A stretch of DNA of 64,000 bases from Chitinophaga caseinilytica (GCF_038396765.1 NZ_CP150096.1:5129001-5193000); one strand, 5' to 3'. Counted from the first letter of the stretch, positions 36,901-45,883 are shown. The notes: generated from the letters alone by a model not told the origin. Translations and numbers: made by a program.

Positions 36901-37138
36901 CGGTGCAATAGATCACGGCGTCGAACGCGGCGAGTTTTGCGGGCTGGAGATCGTCCTGCCGTTCGGTGTAAGTAATATTGACGCCGCTTTTGAACAGCTT
37001 CGTAGCCAGCCAGGTGGCCTGCACGTTGCTGCTGCTGCCTACGAACAGGGCTTCCGCTCTTCTCCCCGCATCGCTTCGGGGCGCGGGCGCCCATGCACAG
37101 ATAATTCCTGTCAGTAATATAGCCAGTATTCGTTTCAT
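33932..37138 (-). CDS. ThuA-like / dehydrogenase propeller / HEAT / LamG-like / azurin fusion protein
   Basis: This 1068-residue exported protein (signal peptide about 1-24) contains a ThuA-like domain (about 28-150), a PQQ-dehydrogenase-like beta-propeller of the type found in planctomycete and Bacteroidota membrane-bound dehydrogenases (about 200-580; I-A-M-A-W-D-E-R-G-R-L-W-I-V-E), a HEAT-like helical stretch (about 600-760), a LamG-like beta-sandwich (about 810-930) and an azurin-like cupredoxin (about 940-1068). The type-1 copper ligands are visible: H983 in M-Q-H-N, C1051, H1056 and M1060, with the C-x4-H-x3-M spacing of azurin. No C-x-x-C-H heme motif is present anywhere. It probably oxidises a sugar and hands electrons to its own copper domain. 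Second soluble ThuA gene is next door. Confidence 0.82.
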   Translation of the reverse strand: MKRILAILLTGIICAWAPAPRSDAGRRAEALFVGSSSNVQATWLATKLFKSGVNITYTERQDDLQPAKLAAFDAVIYCTANPPSAAAQAALRAFVDGGKGLLVLHQGAEGLRALAWTKPSGNPGKGRVVVFPDGKNDEAWKHVAFLDRIRNAVLEAIGEEARGRIAAAKIPDVDIYNSDTIADYTKRYNVPKFQEALPPGESNKLTQVPTGFEIQLFAQEPDITKPIAMAWDERGRLWIVETVDYPNDFVETDSTANDRIKICEDTDGDGRADKFTVFADSLNIPTSIAFANGGVIVSMAPNFLFLQDTDGDDKADVRKVIFTGWGKQDTHAGPSNLQYGFDNKIWGVTGYSGFDGTINGERQKFPQGVYHFKPDGSDFKFLGRTSNNTWGLGFTEDNHVFISTANNTHSAWFSMPFWYMQRKLDVGPADPVQKIDGHYDVHAMTPNLRQVDVMGGFTSATGHHFYTARSFPKEYWNRVAFVNEPTVRLVHSAIIEKDGAGFKEKDGWNLMASSDEWFGPVHAETGPDGAVWVADWYNFIIQHNVFVKEQAPRETILPFTEQPHGKGNAFESEHRDVSHGRIYRVVYKNAKPYAPVRLSRNDTASLRKGIMNENMFWRMTAQRLIVEEKHTDMAPVLRKIAAGRAVDAVGLNSPVVHALWTLHGLGLEDAATFQVFVAALKHPASGVRKAAVEVLPKTAKGQAALIASGILQDRDLQVRLAAIKQLVEYPESEAAGGAVYRMSAVAQNGKDPFLAKALLAAAVRHEKGFLSAAGKATTPAGAFTKQLTEALYHEDYALDPRGFMPAAPDVNGKEITIRAAVGASREVKTPSGTILSQGDAANGYTLAVRNGKLQMDVVQAGKTYRAVSTDELPEKADVEAQLGKNGNIRLKINGEAAGSGKAPGLFNVKTDGWRTEDRFAGQLRNVTLTLDRSAPKPASEAAPALVIDLKVVKDIMQYDKKKLSVKAGQKVTIRLENPDGMQHNLLILKPGTLAKVGAAADAMVRDPNASKMQYVPKVPEVLHATRLLNPGETVSLTFTAPALPGDYPFVCTFPGHWRGMNGILQVVK

Positions 37139-37142
37139 GTCG

Positions 37143-38720
37143 TCAGTTGTTTGATGATGGATGGGATTCCGCAGGCGCCAGCAGCACCGGTTTGTACCCG
37201 CCTCTCCTGCTGAACCAGAAAATCAGGCCCAGGTAGCAGAGGAGCATGATGACGGGGAATATGGAAACGGTGCGGAGCGCGTCTTTCTTCGCGCCTTCAC
37301 GGACATCCCGGATGGTTTCCTTCGCAGCCACGGGTGCGGTTTCCAGCCTTGCATTATCGAGCACGCGGTATTCGCCGAAGAGGCTTTTGCGTTCCTGGGT
37401 GAGATAGGTGGCGTGAAGGGCGGTCTGGTTTTCGGCGTCGTAGCGGACGAGGTTCTTGTCCAGCTGCTTATCCTGCACGAATCCCAGGATCACCGCACCG
37501 ATAACGCCTACGCCCACCTGCCCCACGGCCCCCGTGAAATTGAGGGCGAGCACGCCGCCCCGGGGGAAGCGTTCGGCCACAACGCCCAGCATCGTTCCCC
37601 ACAAAAACGTCTTGCCCAATGCGTAGACCGTAGCCGCCACGAGGATCATGGCGCCGGTAGACCACGACAGGAAATTCAATCCCGCGAAGGCGACGGCGGC
37701 GCTCACGGCCAGCAGGCCCAATGGGGAAAAACGATGGACGATCGGCCCGGCATAAAATCGCAATACCGCCATGATAAGCGAAGTATAAATCAGGACCCAC
37801 CCGCCCTGGAGGCCCATTTTAGCCATTTCGGGCGTCATGAGGTCGGTGATCCAGCTGTCTGTCCCCAGCTCGGTGGTGGCCAGTAAAACCATGACGAGCA
37901 ACAGGAGAATGAACATCGGCCGCCCCCACGATTTTACCACGAGCCCCGCGGCCGCGGTGATGCCCAGCGTTACGGCGATCTTTCCCGCCAGCGACCAGTT
38001 CAGCAGGCTGCCGGCCTGGAACACGCACAGCGACACGATGAGCAGAATGCCGAGGATGCCCACTTCGCGCACCATGTCCAGATACGACACGCCCGCCTGC
38101 ACCCTTTCACTCACCGGGAATTTCTTCCCCATGATCATCCATCCGTAGGCTATTACCGGCAACAAAATGCAACCGATCATGATCTCCCATCTCACCTGAA
38201 AATGTATCAGCGCAATGCCCAGCAAGCCGGCCAGCACCATTCCCGCCGGCCATCCGGCATGGAGGATGTTGAGCCATTTCGTTTTTTCGCGCGGGTACAT
38301 GGTGGCCACTACCGGGTTCACCACCGCTTCGGCCGCGCCGTTGCCCAGCGCGAAAAGCAGCGTTCCGAAATAGAGCATCCAGTAACCCGTGGCCATAACG
38401 GTGAGCAGCACGGAGGCGCAATGGCAGGCGAAAGCGAAGATCATGGCCGATTTGTAGCCCACTTTATCGATGACGAGACTGAACAGCACGATGCTGATCC
38501 CGAAGGGCCAGAAGCTCACGCCGAAAATTTCGCCCTGCTGGGTTTTGCTGAGCCCGAACTGCATGCCCCATCCGTCCATGAGAAAAGAACGGAAAACGAA
38601 CCCGAACGCCGAGGCCACCAGCACCGTAAAACAGCCCCAGAAGAGCAAACGGCGGTCTCTGCCGCCGAGGTCCGCCGCAGCCATGGCGGCGTGCGGCGGG
38701 GCGGTTGTAATCATATCCAT
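37143..38720 (-). CDS. MFS transporter
   Basis: The 525-residue inner-membrane protein shows about 12 hydrophobic spans plus a long cytoplasmic insertion near residues 410-480. Recognisable features are F-G-V-S-F-W-P-F-G-I-S in the first half and A-L-G-N-G-A-A-E-A-V-V-N-P-V-V-A-T-M-Y-P in the fourth span region, typical of carbohydrate-related MFS porters of Bacteroidota. It starts 26 bases after the GH5-like gene stop and ends 4 bases before the fusion dehydrogenase. It likely imports the mono- or disaccharide, or the oxidised sugar, produced by this operon. Confidence 0.88.
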   Translation of the reverse strand: MDMITTAPPHAAMAAADLGGRDRRLLFWGCFTVLVASAFGFVFRSFLMDGWGMQFGLSKTQQGEIFGVSFWPFGISIVLFSLVIDKVGYKSAMIFAFACHCASVLLTVMATGYWMLYFGTLLFALGNGAAEAVVNPVVATMYPREKTKWLNILHAGWPAGMVLAGLLGIALIHFQVRWEIMIGCILLPVIAYGWMIMGKKFPVSERVQAGVSYLDMVREVGILGILLIVSLCVFQAGSLLNWSLAGKIAVTLGITAAAGLVVKSWGRPMFILLLLVMVLLATTELGTDSWITDLMTPEMAKMGLQGGWVLIYTSLIMAVLRFYAGPIVHRFSPLGLLAVSAAVAFAGLNFLSWSTGAMILVAATVYALGKTFLWGTMLGVVAERFPRGGVLALNFTGAVGQVGVGVIGAVILGFVQDKQLDKNLVRYDAENQTALHATYLTQERKSLFGEYRVLDNARLETAPVAAKETIRDVREGAKKDALRTVSIFPVIMLLCYLGLIFWFSRRGGYKPVLLAPAESHPSSNN

Positions 38721-38746
38721 ACTTGAATTTTTTTAGTGTCTGCCTG

Positions 38747-39808
38747 CTATCTGCCCAGCGTCAACCGGCGGATGAGCGCCGTTTCCGATGCATCGTAAGG
38801 GCGCCCGTCGGGCCGGAAGATATCGTGGAACCACACCTTCGGCTCGGCGCCGTCTTTCATGGGCGTGTCCCAGGCGTAAATAGTGTTCGATTTGCCCTGC
38901 ACCAGGCCCCAGTTCACTGCAATGATGCCCCGCTCTTTCAGTCCGGGCAAGGTATTGGCGAAATGACTGTTGCGCGTGCGGGCCATGTATTCCGTGCACA
39001 CCAGCGGCTTGCCGGTGGCCTTCAACAGGGAATCCGCAACGATGAGGTGCCTGTCTGTGTAGTCGTGGTAAGTGATCACGTCGGATTGCTCCAATTGGAA
39101 TTTTGTGAGATTTTTCAGGTTGAAATTCCATACGCCCGCGCTCAGGGGCTGGCTCGGGTTCACGGTACGGCCCCAGATGAACACGTTTTTCAGCAAGGGC
39201 ATGGATTTATCGCCCCATCCGGAATTGCCGGGCTCATTGTAAAGGTCCCACAGCAGGATGCGGCGGTCTTTGGCGAAAGTTTTGAGCACGTCTTTCACGT
39301 AAGTTTCCAGGGTGGCCATGAGCGAGGGATCGTCGTGGAGAAGGCGCCCCGGGTCCTGCACCCAGCCCGAGTTGTGGATGCCCGGTTTGGGTGCAGGCTG
39401 CGTTCCCGCGGCGTATGTAGTGTTCCAGCAGTCGTCGAAAATGGTGAAGATCGTGCGGATGCCATGGCGGTTTGCGATGGTGAGGTACGTGTTCATGCGC
39501 TGCTTGAAGCCGGCTTTGTCTTCTTTCCAGGCCAGGTGATGGAGGTACACGCGCATCACTTTCATCCCGATACCCGCGGCATAGCCGAGATCCCGGGAAA
39601 TGGTGGCCGTGTCGAACGATCCCGCCTGCCACATCTCCAGCTGGTTGATGGCCGAAGCCGGGTAAAAATTGGCGCCCGCCATCCATGGGGTGGACTTATG
39701 CCATTTCCATGCTTGCTCTTTAGACCATACCGGCCTTTCGTTTTGCGCTTTCGCCGGCATCACGAACGCCAGGCAAAACAGCCATACATGCACAATCTTT
39801 CTTTTCAT
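38747..39808 (-). CDS. GH5-like (clan A) secreted glycoside hydrolase
   Basis: This 353-residue protein has a signal peptide (cleavage near A-K-A-Q, residue 21) and a clan-A TIM barrel. The acid/base is E192 in W-D-L-Y-N-E-P-G-N and the nucleophile is E273 in V-C-T-E-Y-M-A-R. Tryptophan-rich segments (W-M-A-G-A-N-F-Y-P near residue 42, D-D-C-W-N) line the expected cleft. Sequences of this type are often labelled 1,4-beta-xylanase, but there is no direct evidence here. It is the only glycoside hydrolase of the operon, 20 bases after the DUF3823 gene. Confidence 0.82.
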   Translation of the reverse strand: MKRKIVHVWLFCLAFVMPAKAQNERPVWSKEQAWKWHKSTPWMAGANFYPASAINQLEMWQAGSFDTATISRDLGYAAGIGMKVMRVYLHHLAWKEDKAGFKQRMNTYLTIANRHGIRTIFTIFDDCWNTTYAAGTQPAPKPGIHNSGWVQDPGRLLHDDPSLMATLETYVKDVLKTFAKDRRILLWDLYNEPGNSGWGDKSMPLLKNVFIWGRTVNPSQPLSAGVWNFNLKNLTKFQLEQSDVITYHDYTDRHLIVADSLLKATGKPLVCTEYMARTRNSHFANTLPGLKERGIIAVNWGLVQGKSNTIYAWDTPMKDGAEPKVWFHDIFRPDGRPYDASETALIRRLTLGR

Positions 39809-39828
39809 AATACTCGTTTAAACTATTG

Positions 39829-40536
39829 TCAAAGGTTAATCTTGGTGACAGGAGAAAATATCATGTCTTCCACACCCTGCAACTTCAATCCTACCCTTGC
39901 GAAGATGTAAGACTGGGCCGGTACCAGCGCGGGAACGGTCACTTCCATCGACACGCTCGCCGGATCGGTAATGGCGCCCGCGTTCTTCTGCGACGATGCG
40001 ATGCTGTAATCGCCGCCGCTGGATACGAAAGCCGTTTTGTTGATGTACAGGTTCACGCGCTCCACGTTCTTGCCGTCTGCCCCGTTCACGATCTTTTCCA
40101 GCGCGAAAGTGGCCGTTACCTTTCCGGAAGCCGCGCTCATGTTCACGTTGCGGATCATGTAGAAAGGCGTCACTTCCAGGTCGAGCTGCTGGTCGCCGCT
40201 GATTTTGATGGCGATGGAATCCGGCCGCCCGTCGGGCAGTTTCTTCCAGAGGAAAGGTCCCTGGCCGTTGGGCACGGTGAGCTTGTAATCGCCTTCGAAC
40301 AGCAGCACGGAGAAAGTGCCTTCCTGCGTGAAGGTGGTGTTGGACACGGGCCCCACTTTCCCGAAACCGAACTGGTACAGCTGGAACGGTACCTGGTTGT
40401 ATTCTACCGGGATGCCCTGGCCCTGGTACACGAGCCGGCCATGAAGGCGCGCCTGCGGCGGATCGTAGTTGTCTTTCTTGCACGAAGCCGCCAGCAAGGC
40501 CAGCAGGGGAAGTATATATGCAAAACGTTTTTTCAT
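39829..40536 (-). CDS. DUF3823 family surface lipoprotein
   Basis: The 235-residue lipoprotein has the lipobox L-A-A-S-C (C19) followed by a charged linker and two beta-rich modules (about 28-120 and 120-235). The N-terminal module carries the L-x-G-R-L-V-Y-Q-G and L-L-F-E-G-D-Y-K-L-T-V-P-N-G features of DUF3823, a family found next to SusCD pairs and thought to be a cell-surface glycan-binding or scaffold protein. It follows SusD by 18 bases. Ligand unknown. Confidence 0.88.
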   Translation of the reverse strand: MKKRFAYILPLLALLAASCKKDNYDPPQARLHGRLVYQGQGIPVEYNQVPFQLYQFGFGKVGPVSNTTFTQEGTFSVLLFEGDYKLTVPNGQGPFLWKKLPDGRPDSIAIKISGDQQLDLEVTPFYMIRNVNMSAASGKVTATFALEKIVNGADGKNVERVNLYINKTAFVSSGGDYSIASSQKNAGAITDPASVSMEVTVPALVPAQSYIFARVGLKLQGVEDMIFSPVTKINL

Positions 40537-40554
40537 GATCGGAGGATTTTTGGT

Positions 40555-42450
40555 TTAGTCCTGGTTCGGGTTGGGAACGATCTTCGGGTTGTTGGACCGG
40601 ATATCGTTGTTGATGAACGAATAGTAATTGCCGAGCCGGAACCGGTTGGTGCCCGTCACCAGCGGCGATTTGATGATCCGGTAAATCCATTTCCCGTGGG
40701 TCGGGCTGCCGGGATGATGGATTTTATACGGCCAGAGCGAGTACGGCTGCGTGTTGTGCTTGGCCGGCGAACCGATGTTCGACAGCAGGTCTGCCTCGTT
40801 CATGGGCACGCCATCCCACAGCACATGCGCGTTGCGCCATCTTTTCTGGTCGAACACGATATGCCCTTCGAAGGAAAGCTCCGCGCGGCGCTCGTGCATG
40901 ATGCGGCCGAGGTTGATGTCTCCCGCGCCGAGGGGAACAATGAGCCCTGCGCGCTCGCGCACCTGGTTCATGTAGCCCGCCGCCACCCCGGTCTGCCCCA
41001 GTTCAAAGGCGGCTTCGGCAGCGTTCAGCAACACTTCCGCATAACGGTACCGGATAAACGGCACTTCGCTCCCCGTGCCCCGCGAGCCCGATCCCACGGT
41101 GGGGTCGAGGTACTTGCGGAGATAGAAACCGGATTGCGCGGTAAATTCCTTGCCGTGGATGGGCCCGTCGAACCCGACTACCTGCACCGGCTGCGTTTGC
41201 CCCGGCAGGGTTTTCTGGGAACCGCGGTCGTCTCCCGTGATTACGGAACCGTCTGCCAGCACGTATCCTGCCCAGATATCCACCTGGCGGCGCTTGAAGC
41301 TGGTGCCCGGCAGCATCACCGTGCCGGCGAGCCGTGCATCGCGGCCGGCGAAAATATCCGTCTGGTTGTTGTAATAGATCGGGTTGCCCGCGCCATCCTT
41401 GATCGGCAGCGGCCCGAACGTGTTATCGAGTTTTTCGAAAGCCTGCACCAGGTTCAGGGAAGGATTGATCCTCCCGCCTTCTTCCTCTTCGGCCCCGAAG
41501 CGCGGCTGGTTCACCTGCGTAAACCCGTGCACTTTCCCGCTTTTCAGTTTGAAATCCTCGATGAAAATGCTTTCGGGATTGCTCACCTTGTCGTAAAACA
41601 GCGCCGCGAAATTCTCGGAAAGGTCGGCGTTGCGCTTGTACAGCCCGTAAGTTCCTGCCGTACCGGTGATGAGGAGCTGCGCCGCGGCGAGGGATTTGGT
41701 GTAGTAATCCTGCGCTTTCGCGACGGGGATGCCCACTTCGCCGCCCGGCAAAGACACCGAAGGCGTGAGCCCGCCGTATTTGGCGATGGAGCCCGCATAC
41801 AGCGCCGCCCGGCACTCCATGGCCAGGGCCGCACCGCGACTGGCGCGCGATTTCACGTTCACATCGGCCGGCAGATCGTTGCGGATGGCTTGCATTTCGG
41901 CGATCACGAAGTCGTACATGGCCGCTTCGGTAGTACGCGCATGCTGGAGATACGTGGGGTCGCCCTTGTAGTCCCAGGTCATGGGCTCGAGGACCAGCGG
42001 TACGCCGCCCATCCTTTTCACCATTTCGAAATAGTAATAAGCGCGGAGGAAGCGCCCTTCGGCCGCGAAACGCTTTTTCTCGTCGTCTTTTAACTTGGTG
42101 GCCGCGCTCAGCCTTTGCAGGAAGAGGTTCAGTTCGCGGATGAGGGTATAGTCCCAGGTGCTCCAGGCCCCGAAATCCCACTGGTTGCGCTCCACGATCG
42201 ACTTCGGCCCGCCGTTCTGCGACGGAAAGCTTTCGCTGAAATCCGCCATCGATTCCCAGTTTTTTACGGTGGAGAAATCGGACTGCCGGTTGTAGAAATT
42301 CGCGAGCATCGACAGCACCAGCGCGGGATCGTTGAACGCCTGCTCGTTATTGAGAATGTTCGTCGGGTCTACGGTGAGGAATTCGCTTTCGGGCTTGCAT
42401 CCCCCCGCAAACATCGACGCCAGTAATATGATGGAAAAAATCTTTTTCAT
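40555..42450 (-). CDS. SusD/RagB family outer-membrane lipoprotein
   Basis: This 631-residue lipoprotein (lipobox F-A-G-G-C, C18) has the standard N-terminal SusD-like region (about 20-230; L-T-V-D-P-T-N-I-L-N-N-E-Q-A-F) and C-terminal RagB/SusD domain (about 280-631), including the typical V-P-F-I-R-Y-R-Y-A-E-V-L-L-N-A-A-E-A segment and the E-R-R-A-E-L-S-F-E-G-H-I-V-F-D-Q-K-R-W stretch. It captures glycan at the surface for SusC, which precedes it by 17 bases. Confidence 0.95.
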   Translation of the reverse strand: MKKIFSIILLASMFAGGCKPESEFLTVDPTNILNNEQAFNDPALVLSMLANFYNRQSDFSTVKNWESMADFSESFPSQNGGPKSIVERNQWDFGAWSTWDYTLIRELNLFLQRLSAATKLKDDEKKRFAAEGRFLRAYYYFEMVKRMGGVPLVLEPMTWDYKGDPTYLQHARTTEAAMYDFVIAEMQAIRNDLPADVNVKSRASRGAALAMECRAALYAGSIAKYGGLTPSVSLPGGEVGIPVAKAQDYYTKSLAAAQLLITGTAGTYGLYKRNADLSENFAALFYDKVSNPESIFIEDFKLKSGKVHGFTQVNQPRFGAEEEEGGRINPSLNLVQAFEKLDNTFGPLPIKDGAGNPIYYNNQTDIFAGRDARLAGTVMLPGTSFKRRQVDIWAGYVLADGSVITGDDRGSQKTLPGQTQPVQVVGFDGPIHGKEFTAQSGFYLRKYLDPTVGSGSRGTGSEVPFIRYRYAEVLLNAAEAAFELGQTGVAAGYMNQVRERAGLIVPLGAGDINLGRIMHERRAELSFEGHIVFDQKRWRNAHVLWDGVPMNEADLLSNIGSPAKHNTQPYSLWPYKIHHPGSPTHGKWIYRIIKSPLVTGTNRFRLGNYYSFINNDIRSNNPKIVPNPNQD

Positions 42451-42467
42451 AACGGATGATTGAAGGA

Positions 42468-45400
42468 TTAGAATGAAAGACTGCAGCCAACGTTAAACAC
42501 CTTGCTCTGCGGATATTGCAACCCGTTCGTTTCCGTGATCTCCGGATCGGTGCTGTAGGCTTTCATGTTGTCGAGGATGAAGAGGTTGTACGCATTCACG
42601 TAGAAGCGCGCTTTCTGGATTTTCGCACGGTTCACCAGCGGCGTGGGCAAAGTATACCCCAGCTCTATCGTCCTGGCGCGGAAATACGTGATGTTGTGGT
42701 TCCAGAAAGTAGACGCGCGGTTGTTGCTATGCCCCTGGTCGTTGTAGCGCAGCGCGGGATACTTGCCGGATTGCCATGCACTGTTGCGATCGTAAATATC
42801 TTCCCTGTGCCAGCGGTCGGTGAATATCTTGTTCAGGTTGCCGTCGTTAATGAAAGGCACTTTCATCTCCCATTCCTGGATCCAGGTGAAATGCGAGGCG
42901 CCGGAGAAATCGGCCGTGAAATCGAACCCTTCATATCCCAGCCCGATCTGCAGGCCGAAGTTCATGTTGGGTTGCTGGCCGGAAGCCCAGCCCATGGGCC
43001 GGCGGTCGTTATCGGTGATCCGCCCGTCGCCGTCCACGTCTTTGTAGATAATATCCCCGGGCAGGAGGCTCCTGTTGCCCTTTCCGTCGATGTTGACGGG
43101 ATAGTTGTCGATCTCTTCCTGCGTTTTAAACTGCCCCACGGCTTCCCATCCCCAGGTAAAGCCCTGCAAACGGCCTTCGCCGGAATTGAAGTAGCGGTCT
43201 ACCGAGTTGAAGAACAGGGGATTGTAGGAAGAAATGAACTGGCCGCGGGAATAGGAGATGTTTCCACCGATGCGGTACGACAATTTCCCCGACTTATCGC
43301 TGTAACTGAGCGAGAAATCCTGTCCGAAACGCTTGTCTTTATTGATGTTTTCATCCGGCAGCGCATACCCGAGCTCGGAAGGCAGCAGGATGTCCTGCTT
43401 GCGGCCGCGGAGCCCGTTCCGTTTGCGCACGAAGTAATCGAAAGCGCCGTTCAGCCGTCCGCCGAGCATACTGAAATCGAAGCCCACGTTGGTGATGGAG
43501 CTTTCCAGCCAGCTGATGTTCGTGATGGGAACGCCCCGGTCGCGCGAGCCCACTACGGCCACGCCGTCCAGTATCGCGATACCGTCGTTGTAGTTATAGC
43601 CTTCGTAGTAGGCGAATTCCGCCAGGCCGAGCGCCTCTCCGTCATCGCCCAAAATCCCGTACGAACCGCGGACTTTGAAATCTGTCAGGATGCTCCCATT
43701 GCCCACGAGGTTTTTCATGAACCCTTCTTCCGTGACGCGCCATGCGGCCGACACACTGGGAAAGTAGCCCACGCGTTTGCCGGGCGCGAAGAGGAACGAG
43801 GCATCGCGGCGCATGAGGCCCTCGATGAAGTATTTGTTGCCGTATTCGTAGTTCAGGCGGCCGGCGATACCGGTACGCGTCTGGCGGTTGTCCTGGTCGG
43901 TGTAGGTATCCGAAGTATTGAAATAGATGAGCGGCAGCTGGTTCGAGATGGGCACGGCGTGGATCCAGTTGCGGAGGCGCTGGTTGTTGATGCGCTCGCT
44001 CACCACCATGGCGTTGATCTTGTGGTCGCCGAACTTCCTTTCATACCCGATCCGTATCTGCGAGCTCTGATTGATCTGCTTTTCCTGGTTGCGCTCCCGC
44101 CAGGGGTTGGTGGAACCGCCCGTACGGGTGTAGGTATCGGTGGAAGGATTGTAGGTGTAGGTATCGTAAGTGTACTCGTGGTTGTTGAGGATGTTGTCCG
44201 CCATGTAATACGAGTACAGTCCGCTGATCTTGAGGCCTTCCACGAAGGGGACGTCCCATTCCGCGTCGAGGTTCATCTGGAGCTGGCGCCAGTCGTTCTT
44301 GAACTTGCCGGCGTAGCGGGTGTTGAGGTAGCCCCAGTTGGTTTCGTTATGCTTGATATCGTTCAGGTAAGCCGGATTGTCGTTGGCGAAAGGGCGCTCC
44401 ATGGGCGTGTTCCGCAAAATGGCGAAGCGCGCCTGCCAGTAGTCGTCCACTCCGGGAACACCGGGATTGTCGCGGGTTTCCACGCGGCCGTTGATGCTCG
44501 TTCCCACGCGCAGGCCGTTGGCTACTTTCGCGGAAATATTGCTCTGGATGTTGGTACGGGTGAATTTGTATTCGCGCCCCAGCACAGAGTTCTGGAACGT
44601 CCGCGTAGCGGAAACATAATACGTTACGCGATCGGTACCGCCGGTAAAGTTGAGATTGTACTGGTTGAGCGGGGTATTTTCCTTGACGATATAATCCCGC
44701 CAGTTGAAACTTTTATAGCCGTAATCCGTGCCCAGCCGGTACTTCTCCAGTTCTTCGGGCGTGATGTTGGTGGTGATGGGATTGTCGCCGATATTGGGGA
44801 ACCGGTTCATTTCGGCTTCGGCTTTCAGTTTCATGTACTCGTGGGAATTGTCGAGCACGTCGATGAAGCGCGTCCAGCTCTGGAAGCCCCAGTTGGCGTC
44901 GAGGTTAATGGAACTGCGGCTGCCGATGCGGCCCCTTTTGGTTTGCACCACCACTACCCCGTTGGCCGCGCGCACGCCGTAAATGGCGGCAGACGCGTCT
45001 TTGAGGAAAGAAATGCTTTCGATGTCGTTAGGTGAAATGTTGTTGAACTGTCCTTCGTCCTGCTGCACCCCGTCGATCACGTAAAGCGGCCGGCCGAGGT
45101 TGCGGATCTGGATGGATGCGGAAGCGCCGGGCCGCCCGTCGGCCATCCGGAACGATACGCCGGGCACTTTCCCCGCGAGCGTGGTGCTCACGGTGGCGCC
45201 GCCGCGCACATTGCCGATGTCTTGTGCGGAAACGCTGGAGATGGCATTGGTGAGGGATTTTTTCCGTGCCGCGCCATATCCTACTACCACTACGTCCGTC
45301 AACTCAGTGGCGGAACTGAGCAGGGCCACGTTCATGGCCGTTCCCGGCGTGGCGGCCAACTCCTGGGTACGGAAGCCTACCATGGTAAAAACGAGAATGG

Positions 45401-45641
45401 CATTGGGTTTCACCTGGATGGTGAATTGCCCGTCGGCCCCGGAAAGCGTACCATTACGGGTACCTTTTTCATAAATGGTAACCTGTGGGAGCGGCGATCC
45501 GGCGCTGTCGCGCACGAAACCCGAAACCTTTTGCGGGCCTGTCTGCGCAAAGGCCCCTGCCAGTGGCAGGCAGAGCAACAGCAGTAGGAGTATCTTCGGG
45601 ATACCCGCCGTCGCTGCTTTTTGTAGTGCAGTGTCGTTCAT
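42468..45641 (-). CDS. SusC-like TonB-dependent outer-membrane receptor
   Basis: The 1057-residue protein has a signal peptide (cleavage near A-F-A-Q, about residue 33), a carboxypeptidase-regulatory-like domain (about 37-115), a plug with G-A-A-R-K-K-S-L-T-N-A-I-S and V-I-D-G-V-Q-Q-D-E (about 120-235) and a large beta-barrel ending in C-S-L-S-F. There is no STN domain, in contrast with the SusC at 21264, so signalling here is expected through the divergent two-component genes and not through sigma/anti-sigma. It is the first gene of a nine-gene operon reaching to 31213. Confidence 0.95.
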   Translation of the reverse strand: MNDTALQKAATAGIPKILLLLLLCLPLAGAFAQTGPQKVSGFVRDSAGSPLPQVTIYEKGTRNGTLSGADGQFTIQVKPNAILVFTMVGFRTQELAATPGTAMNVALLSSATELTDVVVVGYGAARKKSLTNAISSVSAQDIGNVRGGATVSTTLAGKVPGVSFRMADGRPGASASIQIRNLGRPLYVIDGVQQDEGQFNNISPNDIESISFLKDASAAIYGVRAANGVVVVQTKRGRIGSRSSINLDANWGFQSWTRFIDVLDNSHEYMKLKAEAEMNRFPNIGDNPITTNITPEELEKYRLGTDYGYKSFNWRDYIVKENTPLNQYNLNFTGGTDRVTYYVSATRTFQNSVLGREYKFTRTNIQSNISAKVANGLRVGTSINGRVETRDNPGVPGVDDYWQARFAILRNTPMERPFANDNPAYLNDIKHNETNWGYLNTRYAGKFKNDWRQLQMNLDAEWDVPFVEGLKISGLYSYYMADNILNNHEYTYDTYTYNPSTDTYTRTGGSTNPWRERNQEKQINQSSQIRIGYERKFGDHKINAMVVSERINNQRLRNWIHAVPISNQLPLIYFNTSDTYTDQDNRQTRTGIAGRLNYEYGNKYFIEGLMRRDASFLFAPGKRVGYFPSVSAAWRVTEEGFMKNLVGNGSILTDFKVRGSYGILGDDGEALGLAEFAYYEGYNYNDGIAILDGVAVVGSRDRGVPITNISWLESSITNVGFDFSMLGGRLNGAFDYFVRKRNGLRGRKQDILLPSELGYALPDENINKDKRFGQDFSLSYSDKSGKLSYRIGGNISYSRGQFISSYNPLFFNSVDRYFNSGEGRLQGFTWGWEAVGQFKTQEEIDNYPVNIDGKGNRSLLPGDIIYKDVDGDGRITDNDRRPMGWASGQQPNMNFGLQIGLGYEGFDFTADFSGASHFTWIQEWEMKVPFINDGNLNKIFTDRWHREDIYDRNSAWQSGKYPALRYNDQGHSNNRASTFWNHNITYFRARTIELGYTLPTPLVNRAKIQKARFYVNAYNLFILDNMKAYSTDPEITETNGLQYPQSKVFNVGCSLSF

Positions 45642-45883
45642 ACGTGAAATGATTTTGGGTGATTAAAGGATGCTGTCTTCAATCCCCGGCTGGGCCGGTC
45701 TTTTTCATACCATGAATTCGACGAACCATTAGACGTGTGATGTTCCTACCTTCGCATACGCAATAGAAGCCCTGTCCGGCCGTGGGACCGGTTTTCGCGG
45801 GGAGCTGTCATATTACTGGCTGATATCAGTTTTTCTTCAACGCAGATCAAAGAAAGAAAAAACATTCGGCAAGCATTGGCCGA

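Noticed and set aside
35402..37117. 571-codon plus-strand open frame
   Set aside because: It mirrors the ThuA-azurin fusion gene on the other strand and shows no domain or signal.
33932..37138. Possible heme-binding C-x-x-C-H motif expected for related proteins
   Set aside because: All cysteines were checked and none form the motif; the only redox site visible is the azurin-like copper site.
42516..45035. 839-codon plus-strand open frame
   Set aside because: It is antisense to SusC and has the low-complexity Val/Arg/His composition of a shadow frame.
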